Shown: positions 30,213 to 39,200 of the stretch, piece by piece
Layout of the letters: every line of letters starts with the position of its first letter
Position numbering within the stretch: position 1 is the stretch's first letter
Source: an uncultured Roseobacter sp.
Lineage (GTDB): Bacteria > Pseudomonadota > Alphaproteobacteria > Rhodobacterales > Rhodobacteraceae
Assembly (NCBI RefSeq): GCF_947495275.1
Contig: NZ_CANLYL010000001.1
Coordinates: forward strand, 496,001-560,000
Length of the DNA: 64,000 nucleotides
Direction: 5' to 3'
Notes under the pieces: generated by a model
Databases searched by the model: none
Seen by the model: the letters and a program-made list of their open reading frames with translations, nothing else
Told to the model about the DNA's origin: nothing
Made by a program: the position numbers and the translations under genes

Positions 30213-30242
30213 TTGCTGCATAGCAGCATTGACGAGCTATCT
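30213..30242 (+). promoter_or_regulatory. Candidate RpoH-like promoter for the DUF1127 and sRNA transcript
   Basis: TTGCTG (30213-30218) and CTATCT (30237-30242) are 18 bases apart and predict a start near 30249, about 65 bases before the DUF1127 ATG. The orthologous Rhodobacter operon is known to be transcribed by RpoHI/RpoHII in stress. Similar to the candidate at 27776-27804. Confidence 0.4.
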
Positions 30243-30313
30243 ATTGTGCAGATGCAGCATAAACCTACATAACGATCACAACACGGTAACGAACGAAAGT
30301 ACGAGGCACCAAG

Positions 30314-30550
30314 ATGGCCTATTACACACAGACAAACACAGCATCCGCCAGCCTGTTCGAACGGGCTCTGGCTTTCACCGCATCGCTGCTGAACGCAGCG
30401 GCCCAACGCTACGCAACCCATCGCGTCTATCGCCAGACATATGATGAACTGGCCGGTTTGAGCGAGCGCGAACTGAATGATCTGGGCCTCAGCCGCTCGA
30501 TGATCAAAGGTTTGGCCTGGGAAACTGCGCAATCCTATACGGGCAAATAA
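30314..30550 (+). CDS. DUF1127 small RNA-binding-type protein (CcaF1-like)
   Basis: A protein of 78 residues with the DUF1127 (YjiS-like) domain in its C-terminal half: YRQTYDELAGLSERELNDLGLSRSMI. DUF1127 proteins are small, Arg-rich and stress-induced. In Rhodobacter sphaeroides one of them (CcaF1, gene RSP_6037) is co-transcribed with the CcsR small RNAs and acts in RNA maturation and turnover. The present gene has the same neighbour: an array of CCTCCTCCC hairpins begins 14 bases after its stop codon. GAGG stands about 8 bases before the ATG. Orthology with CcaF1 is inferred from this arrangement. Confidence 0.85.
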   Translation: MAYYTQTNTASASLFERALAFTASLLNAAAQRYATHRVYRQTYDELAGLSERELNDLGLSRSMIKGLAWETAQSYTGK

Positions 30551-30555
30551 GCCCG

Positions 30556-30890
30556 TCAAAGATCACACGCCCACCTCCTCCCTAGGGCGTGTGTGACCCC
30601 GCGGCGGCATCTTCTCCTCCCCTGATGTCGTCGCAAGAATTCCAGCCCGCCGAAAATTACGGGCACCTGACCGAAACTGGCCAGGGAAACGAAATCAGAC
30701 GCGCCTTTCCTCCTCCCTGGGGCGTCTGTGGTAAGGCGGTGGCATCTATCCTCCTCCCGGATGTCACCGTCCCTTTTTATTCGAGCCGCAGGCTCAATGT
30801 CATACGTCCAAGGGCCTCCTCCTCCCTGACCCGGCAGACGAACGCGAAAGGCGGCTTCCTCCTCCCGGAAGCCGCCTTTTTCTCTTTTCG
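30556..30890 (+). ncRNA. Array of six CcsR/cuckoo-type small RNA units
   Basis: A non-coding stretch with six CUCCUCCC-containing segments, most of them in the loop of a stem. Motifs are at 30574-30582, 30614-30621, 30709-30717, 30750-30758, 30815-30826 and 30858-30866. Stems: CACACGCCC/GGGCGTGTG (30564-30593); a 10-bp stem with two G-U pairs (30601-30634); CAGACGC/GCGTCTG (30696-30728); a 10-bp stem with two G-U pairs (30736-30770); a weaker two-part stem (30805-30840); and a perfect 13-bp stem (30847-30879). Rhodobacter CcsR1-4 have this motif and this place after a DUF1127 gene. The motif resembles the anti-Shine-Dalgarno sequence of 16S rRNA, so the units may bind GGAGG-like sites or proteins. 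Confidence 0.82.
30847..30888 (+). terminator. Rho-independent terminator of the sRNA array
   Basis: AAAGGCGGCTTCC and its perfect complement flank the loop TCCTCCC, followed by TTCTCTTTT. The stem-loop ends the transcript and at the same time displays the sixth copy of the CCTCCTCCC motif. Confidence 0.88.
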
Positions 30891-31140
30891 TGATCCAGAA
30901 ACAGTTTTTGAAATCGGATGACGGATCAAAATTCTCTGCTTCAATTCGATGCATTTTGATCAATTCTATGGCCCATCAACCCTGCGCTGGCGCATTCTGG
31001 GCTAAAAGCGGCTCAAATTGTCAGGGTCCATATGACCTTGGGTCAGATCATGTTATGAAATCATCAGACGGCGCGGGCTCGAAACAAACCGATTGTGGAA
31101 CCCGCTTTCCCACGTCAATCGAAAAAGACGAGCGTGTGGC

Positions 31141-32409
31141 ATGCCAGTATTCATCAGATTAACAAACGCAAACATTACCGATCCATCTTTCTGGGCAGGC
31201 CTTGATATAGGGCCCAACAGCACGATTGATGCCCGTGGCATCAATGATCGCTTCCAAATCACTCTGAACGCCAATTCAATTACGTTCACGGATACCGAAA
31301 ATGGCGGGGTCACGACATATCTGGACACTGACATCGCAGGTGGTTCATTCAGCGAATTTGTTGAATTCAGAGGCAATGATGCGAACAACAATGTCAGCGG
31401 CTCCGTCGGCCTGAACGCACGTGGCTACAGAGGTGGCTCTGGCGATGACACGTTCACTGATGATGGCTCGTTGGGCGGCACGATCCGCGGGGGACGTGGC
31501 GATGATGTCCTGATCGGGGGCACAGGTAATAACAACATCAGGGGCGGCGCAGGCGATGACATTCTGCGCGGCGGATCGGGAAACAACAATCTCAGAGGGG
31601 GTTCAGGCGATGACATTCTCTTTGCAGAAGACGGCAGTGGCAATCTGGAAGGAGAAGGCGGCGACGACACCATTTTTGCCGGACTGAACACGACATTCGT
31701 GCGTGGCGGGTCCGGCGACAATTCGTTGACGGTTCCCGCCGGCTCCACCGTCACACCGTTTTTCCCCGGATCAGACGGCGGGGAAGTGCTTCTGCCAAAT
31801 GGCAATCAGTTTACCTATCTCGACATATCGAACGTTACAGTCGCCTGTTTCGCGGCAGGCACAATGATTGATGTGCCTGGCGGAGCCACGGCCATTGAAA
31901 ACCTCGCCGTGGGTGATCTGGTTGAAACACTGGATCATGGCCCCCGCGCCATCCGTTGGATCGGGTGCCGAACCGTGCCGGGATTGGGCGGATGCACGCC
32001 CATCACCTTCATGCCCGGCAGTATTGGCAACCGGCAAAAGATCAGACTGTCGCCACAGCACCGTGTGCTATTGTCAGGCTGGCGGTGTGAGCTGATGCTT
32101 CAGACACCAGAAGTTCTGTGCAGCGCAAAGCACCTCTGTGACGGAGATCAGATTTTTGCCGCACCCTGCCAAATGGTCACGTATTTTCATTTGATGTTCG
32201 ACAAGCACGAGATCGTCTTCTCTCAAGGCGCGCGACTAGAGAGCTTTTTTGTCGGCGAATACATCTCGCGTGAGGATCGGGCGACATTCAACGAATTGGT
32301 CGCAATTTTCCCTGAGCTTGGCGCGGGCAGCGGTCGCGGGCATCGCCCAGCACGTCCCATCGTCAAGAGCTTCGAAGCAACCGCCCTTTTAGGCAATGAA
32401 ACTTACTAA
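31141..32409 (+). CDS. RTX-repeat calcium-binding protein with C-terminal Hint domain
   Basis: A protein of 422 residues. After an N-terminal part of about 110 residues comes a block of Gly/Asp/Asn-rich nonapeptide repeats of the RTX type (GGSGDD, GGRGDD, GGAGDD, GGSGDD, GEGGDD), expected to bind calcium outside the cell. From VACFAAGTMIDVPGG onward follows a Hint_2 (hedgehog/intein-type) domain with AIENLAVGDLVETLDHG and the later LSPQHRVLLSG; the Cys and His are those expected of Hint self-processing enzymes. No Sec signal is seen, in line with type I secretion by an unlinked ABC exporter. Hint domains at the end of secreted proteins are frequent in roseobacters. The start at 31141 is preferred because the upstream extension looks non-coding. 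Confidence 0.85.
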   Translation: MPVFIRLTNANITDPSFWAGLDIGPNSTIDARGINDRFQITLNANSITFTDTENGGVTTYLDTDIAGGSFSEFVEFRGNDANNNVSGSVGLNARGYRGGSGDDTFTDDGSLGGTIRGGRGDDVLIGGTGNNNIRGGAGDDILRGGSGNNNLRGGSGDDILFAEDGSGNLEGEGGDDTIFAGLNTTFVRGGSGDNSLTVPAGSTVTPFFPGSDGGEVLLPNGNQFTYLDISNVTVACFAAGTMIDVPGGATAIENLAVGDLVETLDHGPRAIRWIGCRTVPGLGGCTPITFMPGSIGNRQKIRLSPQHRVLLSGWRCELMLQTPEVLCSAKHLCDGDQIFAAPCQMVTYFHLMFDKHEIVFSQGARLESFFVGEYISREDRATFNELVAIFPELGAGSGRGHRPARPIVKSFEATALLGNETY

Positions 32410-34748
32410 AAGGGTATATCGTCACACCCGGTCACGAACTTCGCGACCACCTTTTTCACGCCAGCTTTCTCAAAAGCAATCTCCAGCTTGTCACCCTCGA
32501 TACCCTGGATGGCCCCGTAGCCGAATTTCTGGTGAAAGACCCGCTCCCCCATAACAAAGCTCGACACGGCGGACATGTCGATAACCGTATTTTTATGCTC
32601 ACGCGGCTGACTGACCGGGCGGTCCTGGCTGCGGGCCTGCAAGCGCCGCCAGCCGGGGGAGTTGTAGACATTCGCCTCTGCCGCAGCCTCGTGCAGGTTT
32701 GAACTTGGCGCAGCCGCCCCATAGCTGCCACCGTAAAGGCCGGGCGGGGTCAGAACTTCGACGTGCTCTTCGGGCAGCTCATCAATAAACCGGGATGGCA
32801 TGGCGCTTTGCCACTGGCCATGTATCTGGCGGTTGCCCACAAACGAGATCGTACAAACCTGTTCGGCGCGGGTGATCCCCACATAAGCCAACCGGCGCTC
32901 CTCTTCGAGCCCCTTCATGCCGCTTTCATCCATAGAGCGCTGCGAGGGAAACAAGCCATCCTCCCACCCCGGCAGGAAAACAATCGGAAATTCCAGACCT
33001 TTGGCGCCGTGCAGCGTCATGATGCTGACTTTCTGTTCCTCGGCCGCGCTTTCATTGTCCATGTTCAGGCTGACTTCTTCTAGGAATCCCTGAAGGTTGG
33101 TGTAATCTTCAAGACCACCAACCAGTTCTTTCAGGTTTTCGAGCCGTCCTGGGGCTTCGGGCGTCTTCTCGTTCTGCCAGAAAGCGGTATAACCACTTTC
33201 ATCAAGAATGCTTTCGGCGACTTCGATATGGCTGATGGTGTCGTCCTTGAGCATACGGTGCCAGCGCGCAATATCAGTGACAAATTGCTTGAGCTCCGCG
33301 CCGCCTTTTCCTTTGATCAATCCGCCATCAACCGCCAGCCGCGCCCCTTCAATCAAACTGACACCGTTGGCACGGGCAGTTAACTGAATGGTCTGTTGCG
33401 CTTTCGGGCCAAGCCCCCGTTTGGGCACATTGACGACCCGTTCAAAGGCCAGATCGTCTTCGGCGCTGACAACCAGACGGAAATAAGCGATCGCATCGCG
33501 ACACTCCAGCCGCTCGAAGAAACGCGGCCCGCCGATCACCCGATAGGGCAAGCCAATCTTGAGAAACCGGTTTTCAAGAACCCGCATCTGATGCGACGCG
33601 CGCACCAGAACGGCCATCTGATCCAGGCCAAAGGCAGGCATTCCACGGGTCCCACGTTGCGCAGCCTCGATCTCTTCGCCGATCCAGCGGGCTTCCTCTT
33701 CGCCGTCCCAATGGCCGATCAGGCGCACCTTCTCGCCGTCATTGACCTCCGTAAAGAGGGTCTTTCCAAGACGGTTTTCATTGCCTGCTATCACGCCGGA
33801 GGCCGCGGCCAGAATATGCGGCGTCGAGCGGTAATTCTGTTCCAGCCGCACCACATGCGCGCCCGGGAAATCCTTTTCAAATCGCAGGATATTGCCCACT
33901 TCTGCCCCGCGCCAGCCATAGATCGACTGATCATCGTCACCCACGCAACAGATGTTCTTGTGCCCCCCGGCCAACAGGCGCAGCCACAGGTATTGCGCCA
34001 CGTTGGTGTCCTGATATTCGTCCACAAGGATATAGGCAAACCAGCGCTGGTACTGCGCCAGAACATCCGGATGGGCCTGAAAGATCGTGACCATATGCAA
34101 GAGCAGATCGCCGAAATCTGTTGCGTTGAGTTCTTTCAGGCGCTGCTGGTATTGCGCGTAAAGCTCAGTGCCACGATGATTATAGGCCCCGCCGTCGCTG
34201 GCGGGCACTTTATCGGGTGTAAGAGCGCGGTTTTTCCAACCATCGATGATGCCCGCAAGCTGCCGGGCGGGCCAGCGCTTGTCGTCGATCCCGTCCGCCG
34301 CAACAAGCTGCTTGAGCAGCCGCAACTGATCATCCGTGTCCAGAATGGTGAAATTGGATTTCAACCCGACAAGTTCCGCATGGCGGCGCAAGAGCTTCAC
34401 ACAGATCGCATGAAACGTGCCCAGCCACGGCATCCCTTCGATCTGATGACCCAGCATCTGACCAACCCGGTTTTTCATCTCCCGCGCGGCTTTGTTGGTA
34501 AAAGTCACCGCAAGGACTTCATTCGGACGGGCGCGACCAGTATTGAGCAGATGCACTATTCTTGCCGTCAACGCGCGGGTTTTGCCAGTGCCCGCCCCTG
34601 CCAGCATCAGCACGGGGCCATCCAGTTGTTCCACCGCCGCCCGCTGCGCCGGGTTCAACCCGTCCAGATAGGGTTGGGGCCGCGCCGCCATCGCGCGCGC
34701 GCTCAGCGATGCTCCCTCGAAAGCGTCCATTTCATCAAAGCTGCTCAT
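32406..34748 (-). CDS. uvrD: UvrD/PcrA-type superfamily 1 DNA helicase
   Basis: A 3'-5' helicase of 780 residues used in nucleotide excision and mismatch repair. Motif Ia/Walker A is AGAGTGKTRALTARI, motif II is LVDEYQDTN, motif III is VGDDDQSIYGWRGA, motif IV is RLEQNYRSTPHIL, motif V is MTLHGAKGLEFPIVF and motif VI is EERRLAYVGITRAE. The C-terminus (GYGAIQGIEGDKLEIAFEKAG) is the Tudor-like RNA polymerase-interacting domain of UvrD and PcrA. I place the start at 34748 (MSSFDEMDAFEG), since upstream in-frame codons lack family similarity. It overlaps the end of the RTX gene by 4 bases. Confidence 0.93.
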   Translation of the reverse strand: MSSFDEMDAFEGASLSARAMAARPQPYLDGLNPAQRAAVEQLDGPVLMLAGAGTGKTRALTARIVHLLNTGRARPNEVLAVTFTNKAAREMKNRVGQMLGHQIEGMPWLGTFHAICVKLLRRHAELVGLKSNFTILDTDDQLRLLKQLVAADGIDDKRWPARQLAGIIDGWKNRALTPDKVPASDGGAYNHRGTELYAQYQQRLKELNATDFGDLLLHMVTIFQAHPDVLAQYQRWFAYILVDEYQDTNVAQYLWLRLLAGGHKNICCVGDDDQSIYGWRGAEVGNILRFEKDFPGAHVVRLEQNYRSTPHILAAASGVIAGNENRLGKTLFTEVNDGEKVRLIGHWDGEEEARWIGEEIEAAQRGTRGMPAFGLDQMAVLVRASHQMRVLENRFLKIGLPYRVIGGPRFFERLECRDAIAYFRLVVSAEDDLAFERVVNVPKRGLGPKAQQTIQLTARANGVSLIEGARLAVDGGLIKGKGGAELKQFVTDIARWHRMLKDDTISHIEVAESILDESGYTAFWQNEKTPEAPGRLENLKELVGGLEDYTNLQGFLEEVSLNMDNESAAEEQKVSIMTLHGAKGLEFPIVFLPGWEDGLFPSQRSMDESGMKGLEEERRLAYVGITRAEQVCTISFVGNRQIHGQWQSAMPSRFIDELPEEHVEVLTPPGLYGGSYGAAAPSSNLHEAAAEANVYNSPGWRRLQARSQDRPVSQPREHKNTVIDMSAVSSFVMGERVFHQKFGYGAIQGIEGDKLEIAFEKAGVKKVVAKFVTGCDDIPF

Positions 34749-34963
34749 TTTCGAGAGCATAGCTCTGGCAAGCGCGAAAGAAAAGATATGTTCGACTTCT
34801 GTTCTATCATGAAACGCCTGTGACATTTGATCAGTGGCGCCTTTGCTGTCTCAACGATCGCGGTCGTCGATCCTGAGCGGCATTGGACCTTCTGCGCAAC
34901 CAGCTTGCACCACACAGACCACGCTTCTAGGGTGCCGTGGATCATCGCACAAAAACGGCTGAA

Positions 34964-36106
34964 ATGACCGATCTTCACTCGAAATACCCTGCGATCAGCG
35001 ATTTGAGAGACGCAGCGTATCGGCGCATTCCCCGTTTCGCCTGGGAATATCTCGATTCCGCTACCGGCACCGAAGCCACAAAGCAGCGTAACCGCGCCGC
35101 CTTGGATCGAATCGGACTGGTGCCATCGATCCTTCATGGGGAAATCGAAGTCGACTTGAGTGTCAATCTGCTCGGACGCGAAGTACCGCTTCCATTCGGT
35201 GTCGCGCCCGTGGGCATGTCCGGTCTGATGTGGCCGGACGCGGAAGGCCATATTGCGCGGGCAGCGGCCAAGGCTGGCATTCCCTACACGCTCTCCACCG
35301 TCGCCAGTCAGTCGCCCGAAGACCTCGCCCCGCATCTGGGTGCCGAGGCATGGTTTCAGATGTACCCGCCGCGCGATGAAGATGTCCGTCGGGACATGCT
35401 GGCGCGCGCGCGCTCGGCAGGATTTCACACGCTGGTGTTAACCGTTGATGTCCCCGTGGCGTCGCGCCGTGAACGGCAGACGCGTTCGGGGTTGACGCAA
35501 CCGCCGCGCCTGACACCGCGCCTGCTGGCGCAGGTTGCCGCCTGCCCCGCATGGGCCCTGGGGATGGCGCGGCGCGGGATGCCGCGCATGCGGGGGCTGG
35601 ACAAATACACTGCCAAGACCGCCACCGCGCTGTCATCGACACAGCACGCCGGTTACCTGCTGCGCACCTCGCCGGATTGGGATTACGTCAAATGGCTGCG
35701 CGACGCCTGGGAAGGCTCTTTTGTGATCAAGGGGGTGTTACGTATTGAGGATGCCGCAAAACTGGAAAACCTGGGCGTTGATGCGCTGTGGGTTTCCAAT
35801 CACGCCGGACGGCAATTTGATGCAGCCCCTGCAGCCATTGACGTCTTGCCCGGCATGCGCAAGGCGAGCAAACTCCCGTTGATCTTCGATTCCGGTATCG
35901 AAGGCGGGTTGGACATTCTGCGCGCCATCGCATCGGGCGCCGATTTCGTGATGCTGGGGCGGGCATTTCACTTTGCGCTGGCCGCACTTGGACCAACGGG
36001 CCTCGACCATCTCATTGACCTGCTGAAGAAAGACCTGGAGGCAAATATGGGCCAACTGGGAGCCAGATCACTGGCGAATCTGCCCCCAACCCTGCGGTTC
36101 GACTGA
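34964..36106 (+). CDS. FMN-dependent alpha-hydroxy-acid dehydrogenase (LldD-like)
   Basis: A TIM-barrel flavoenzyme of 380 residues of the lactate dehydrogenase/glycolate oxidase family. Signature parts are FAWEYLDSATGTEATKQRNR, PLPFGVAPVGMSGLMWPDAEG, LTVDVPVASRRERQTRSG and the active-site stretch VSNHAGRQFDAAPA with the catalytic His and the substrate-binding Arg. SGIEGGLDILRAIASGADFVMLGR binds the FMN phosphate. In LldD the motif is usually SNHGGRQLD; the Gly to Ala change is a common variant. Whether L-lactate or another 2-hydroxy acid is the substrate cannot be told. The next gene is pyruvate carboxylase, so the pair could feed lactate carbon to oxaloacetate. Confidence 0.88.
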   Translation: MTDLHSKYPAISDLRDAAYRRIPRFAWEYLDSATGTEATKQRNRAALDRIGLVPSILHGEIEVDLSVNLLGREVPLPFGVAPVGMSGLMWPDAEGHIARAAAKAGIPYTLSTVASQSPEDLAPHLGAEAWFQMYPPRDEDVRRDMLARARSAGFHTLVLTVDVPVASRRERQTRSGLTQPPRLTPRLLAQVAACPAWALGMARRGMPRMRGLDKYTAKTATALSSTQHAGYLLRTSPDWDYVKWLRDAWEGSFVIKGVLRIEDAAKLENLGVDALWVSNHAGRQFDAAPAAIDVLPGMRKASKLPLIFDSGIEGGLDILRAIASGADFVMLGRAFHFALAALGPTGLDHLIDLLKKDLEANMGQLGARSLANLPPTLRFD

Positions 36107-36298
36107 CAAAATACAAGGCTGACACGCGCATAATCGCCCGAAAAATCTCGGCGTCCTTGCCGCAAGGTCACTTTACATTTCCGCCTCAAAATGCTGCGGT
36201 GCGGCGGAAAGCTCGGGTTCCTACCCAATACTACGCGTTTACGTGGCGCAATAATGTTTCTACACAGGCGCAACTGCCCAACAGCGACGAGGCCCTTC

Positions 36299-39200
36299 AT
36301 GACCGAATTCCGCAAAATCCTGATCGCCAACCGTGGCGAGATTGCCATCCGCATCATGCGCGCCGCAAATGAGATGGGCAAGAAAACGGTCGCGGTCTAT
36401 GCGGAGGAAGACAAGCTTGGCCTGCACCGTTTCAAGGCGGATGAGGCCTACCGGATCGGCGAAGGTCTGGGGCCGGTAGCGGCTTATCTGTCGATTGACG
36501 AAATGATCCGGGTCGCCAAAGCCTCCGGCGCGGATGCCATCCACCCCGGCTATGGTCTGCTCTCCGAAAACCCCGATTTCGTGGATGCCTGCGATCAGAA
36601 TGGCATCACTTTCATCGGGCCGCGCGCGGAGACGATGCGCGCGCTGGGTGACAAGGCAAGTGCGCGACGCGTCGCCATGGAGGCGGGTGTGCCGGTGATC
36701 CCGGCTACCGAAGTGCTGGGCGATGACATGAAAGCCATCCGCGCTGACGCCAAGGAGATCGGCTATCCGCTGATGCTCAAAGCCTCCTGGGGTGGCGGCG
36801 GACGCGGCATGCGCCCCATTGAGGCCGAAGCGGAGTTGGAGGAAAAAGTGCTTGAAGGCCGCCGCGAGGCTGAGGCCGCTTTTGGCAATGGCGAGGGCTA
36901 TCTGGAAAAGATGATCCTCCGCGCGCGTCACGTCGAAGTGCAGATATTGGGCGACAAACACGGCGGGATGTACCATCTCTATGAACGTGATTGTTCGGTT
37001 CAGCGCCGCAATCAGAAGGTCGTCGAACGCGCGCCCGCGCCCTATCTGACCGACACACAGCGCACCGAAATTTGCGATCTGGGCTACAAGATCTGCAAAC
37101 ACGTGAATTACGAGTGCGCCGGCACCGTCGAATTCCTGATGGATATGGAGACAGAGAAATTCTACTTCATCGAAGTCAATCCGCGCGTTCAGGTCGAACA
37201 TACTGTCACCGAAGAAGTGACCGGCATCGACATCGTACAGGCGCAAATCCTGATCGCTGAAGGCAAAACCATCGCCGAGGCCACGGGCAAGCCGACGCAA
37301 GCGGATGTGCATCTGACCGGGCACGCCCTGCAAACGCGGATCACCACCGAAGACCCCCAGAACAATTTCATCCCCGATTATGGTCGTATCACCGCGTTTC
37401 GCGAAGCAACCGGTATGGGCATCCGTCTGGACGGCGGCACCGCCTATTCAGGCGGGGTCATCACCCGCTATTACGACAGCCTGCTGGTCAAGGTCACGGC
37501 CAAGGCGCAAACCCCTCAAGCCGCGATTGCGCGGATGGACCGGGCCTTGCGTGAATTCCGCATCCGGGGGGTCAGCACCAACATCGCTTTCGTCGAGAAC
37601 CTGCTGAAACACCCGACGTTCCTCGACAATACCTACCACACCAAATTCATCGACCAGACACCGGATCTGTTCCAGTTCACACGCCGCCGTGACCGGGGCA
37701 CCAAGGTGTTGACTTATATCGCGGACATCACCGTTAACGGACACCCGGAAACCAAGGATCACCCGCGCCCCGGCGCGCATGTCAAAGACCCCAAACCACC
37801 AGCCCTCAAGGCGGAACCCATGATGGGCACGCGCAATCTGCTGGAGCAGAAAGGTCCGCAGGCGGTTGCCGACTGGATGAAAGGGCAGCGCCAGTTGCTG
37901 ATCACCGACACGACAATGCGCGACGGGCATCAATCCTTGCTGGCCACGCGGATGCGCAGCCACGACATGATTAAAGTGGCCCCCGCCTATTCCGCCAATC
38001 TGCCGCAACTCTTTTCGGTCGAATGCTGGGGCGGTGCGACCTTTGACGTGGCTTACCGTTTCTTACAGGAATGCCCCTGGCAACGCCTGCGCGATCTGCG
38101 CGCGGCCATGCCTAACCTGATGACACAGATGCTGCTGCGCGCCTCTAACGGCGTGGGCTACACCAACTATCCTGACAACGTTGTGCAGGAATTCGTGCGC
38201 GTGGCCGCGAACACCGGCGTCGACGTCTTCCGCGTGTTCGACAGTCTGAACTGGGTTGAAAACATGCGCGTGGCAATGGATGCGGTCATTGAGAGCGGCA
38301 AGGTCTGTGAAGGCTCGATCTGCTACACCGGCGACATCAATGACCCTGATCGCGCCAAATACGATCTGAAATATTATGTCGATATGGGCAAGGAGCTGCG
38401 CGACGCAGGCGCGCATGTGCTGGGCCTCAAGGACATGGCGGGACTGCTGAAACCGGCGGCGGCCCGGCAGTTGATCAAGGCGCTGAAAACCGAGGTCGGC
38501 CTGCCGATCCACTTTCACACGCATGATACCGCTGGGGTTGCCTGCGCCACGATCCTCGCGGCGGCTGAGGCTGGAGTAGATGCCGTCGATTGCGCCATGG
38601 ATGCGCTCTCGGGCAATACCTCTCAGGCGACGCTTGGCACCGTTGTCGCGGCACTTAAAAACTCCGACCGCGATACCGGGCTGGACATGGCGGCAGTGCG
38701 CGAAATCTCCGATTACTGGGAAGAAGTACGCGGCCATTATGCTGCATTCGAGACCGGCATGCAGGCCCCATCATCGGAAGTTTATCTGCATGAAATGCCG
38801 GGCGGCCAGTTCACCAATCTCAAGGCGCAGGCGGCCTCTCTGGGCCTCGAAGACCGCTGGCCGGAAGTGGCCCGCACCTATGCGGATGTGAACCAGATGT
38901 TTGGCGATATCGTCAAGGTAACGCCCTCTTCCAAGGTGGTGGGCGACATGGCCCTGATGATGGTAGCGCAGGGCCTCACCCGTGATGAGGTGGAAAACCC
39001 CGAGACCGAAGTGTCTTTCCCCGACAGTGTCGTCGACATGATGCGCGGCAATCTCGGCCAACCCCCGGGCGGGTTTCCGGAAAGCATCGTGAAAAAAGTT
39101 CTCAAGGATGAGAAACCCAACACCGCGCGCCCCGGCAAACATCTGGCCCCGGCCGATCTGGAGGCACTGCGTAGCGAAGCATCCGACGCCATGGAGGGGC

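Noticed and set aside
30556-30890. CRISPR array
   Set aside because: The repeated CCTCCTCCC units are short, unevenly spaced and sit in hairpin loops; there are no constant repeats of CRISPR length or cas genes.
34745-35428. Minus-strand frame of 227 codons over the 5' part of the hydroxy-acid dehydrogenase gene
   Set aside because: Antisense to a gene with clear FMN-enzyme motifs.
36260-37333. Minus-strand frame of 357 codons over the pyruvate carboxylase gene
   Set aside because: Antisense to an unmistakable pyc; composition (Gly, His, Asp, Arg) is that of a shadow frame.
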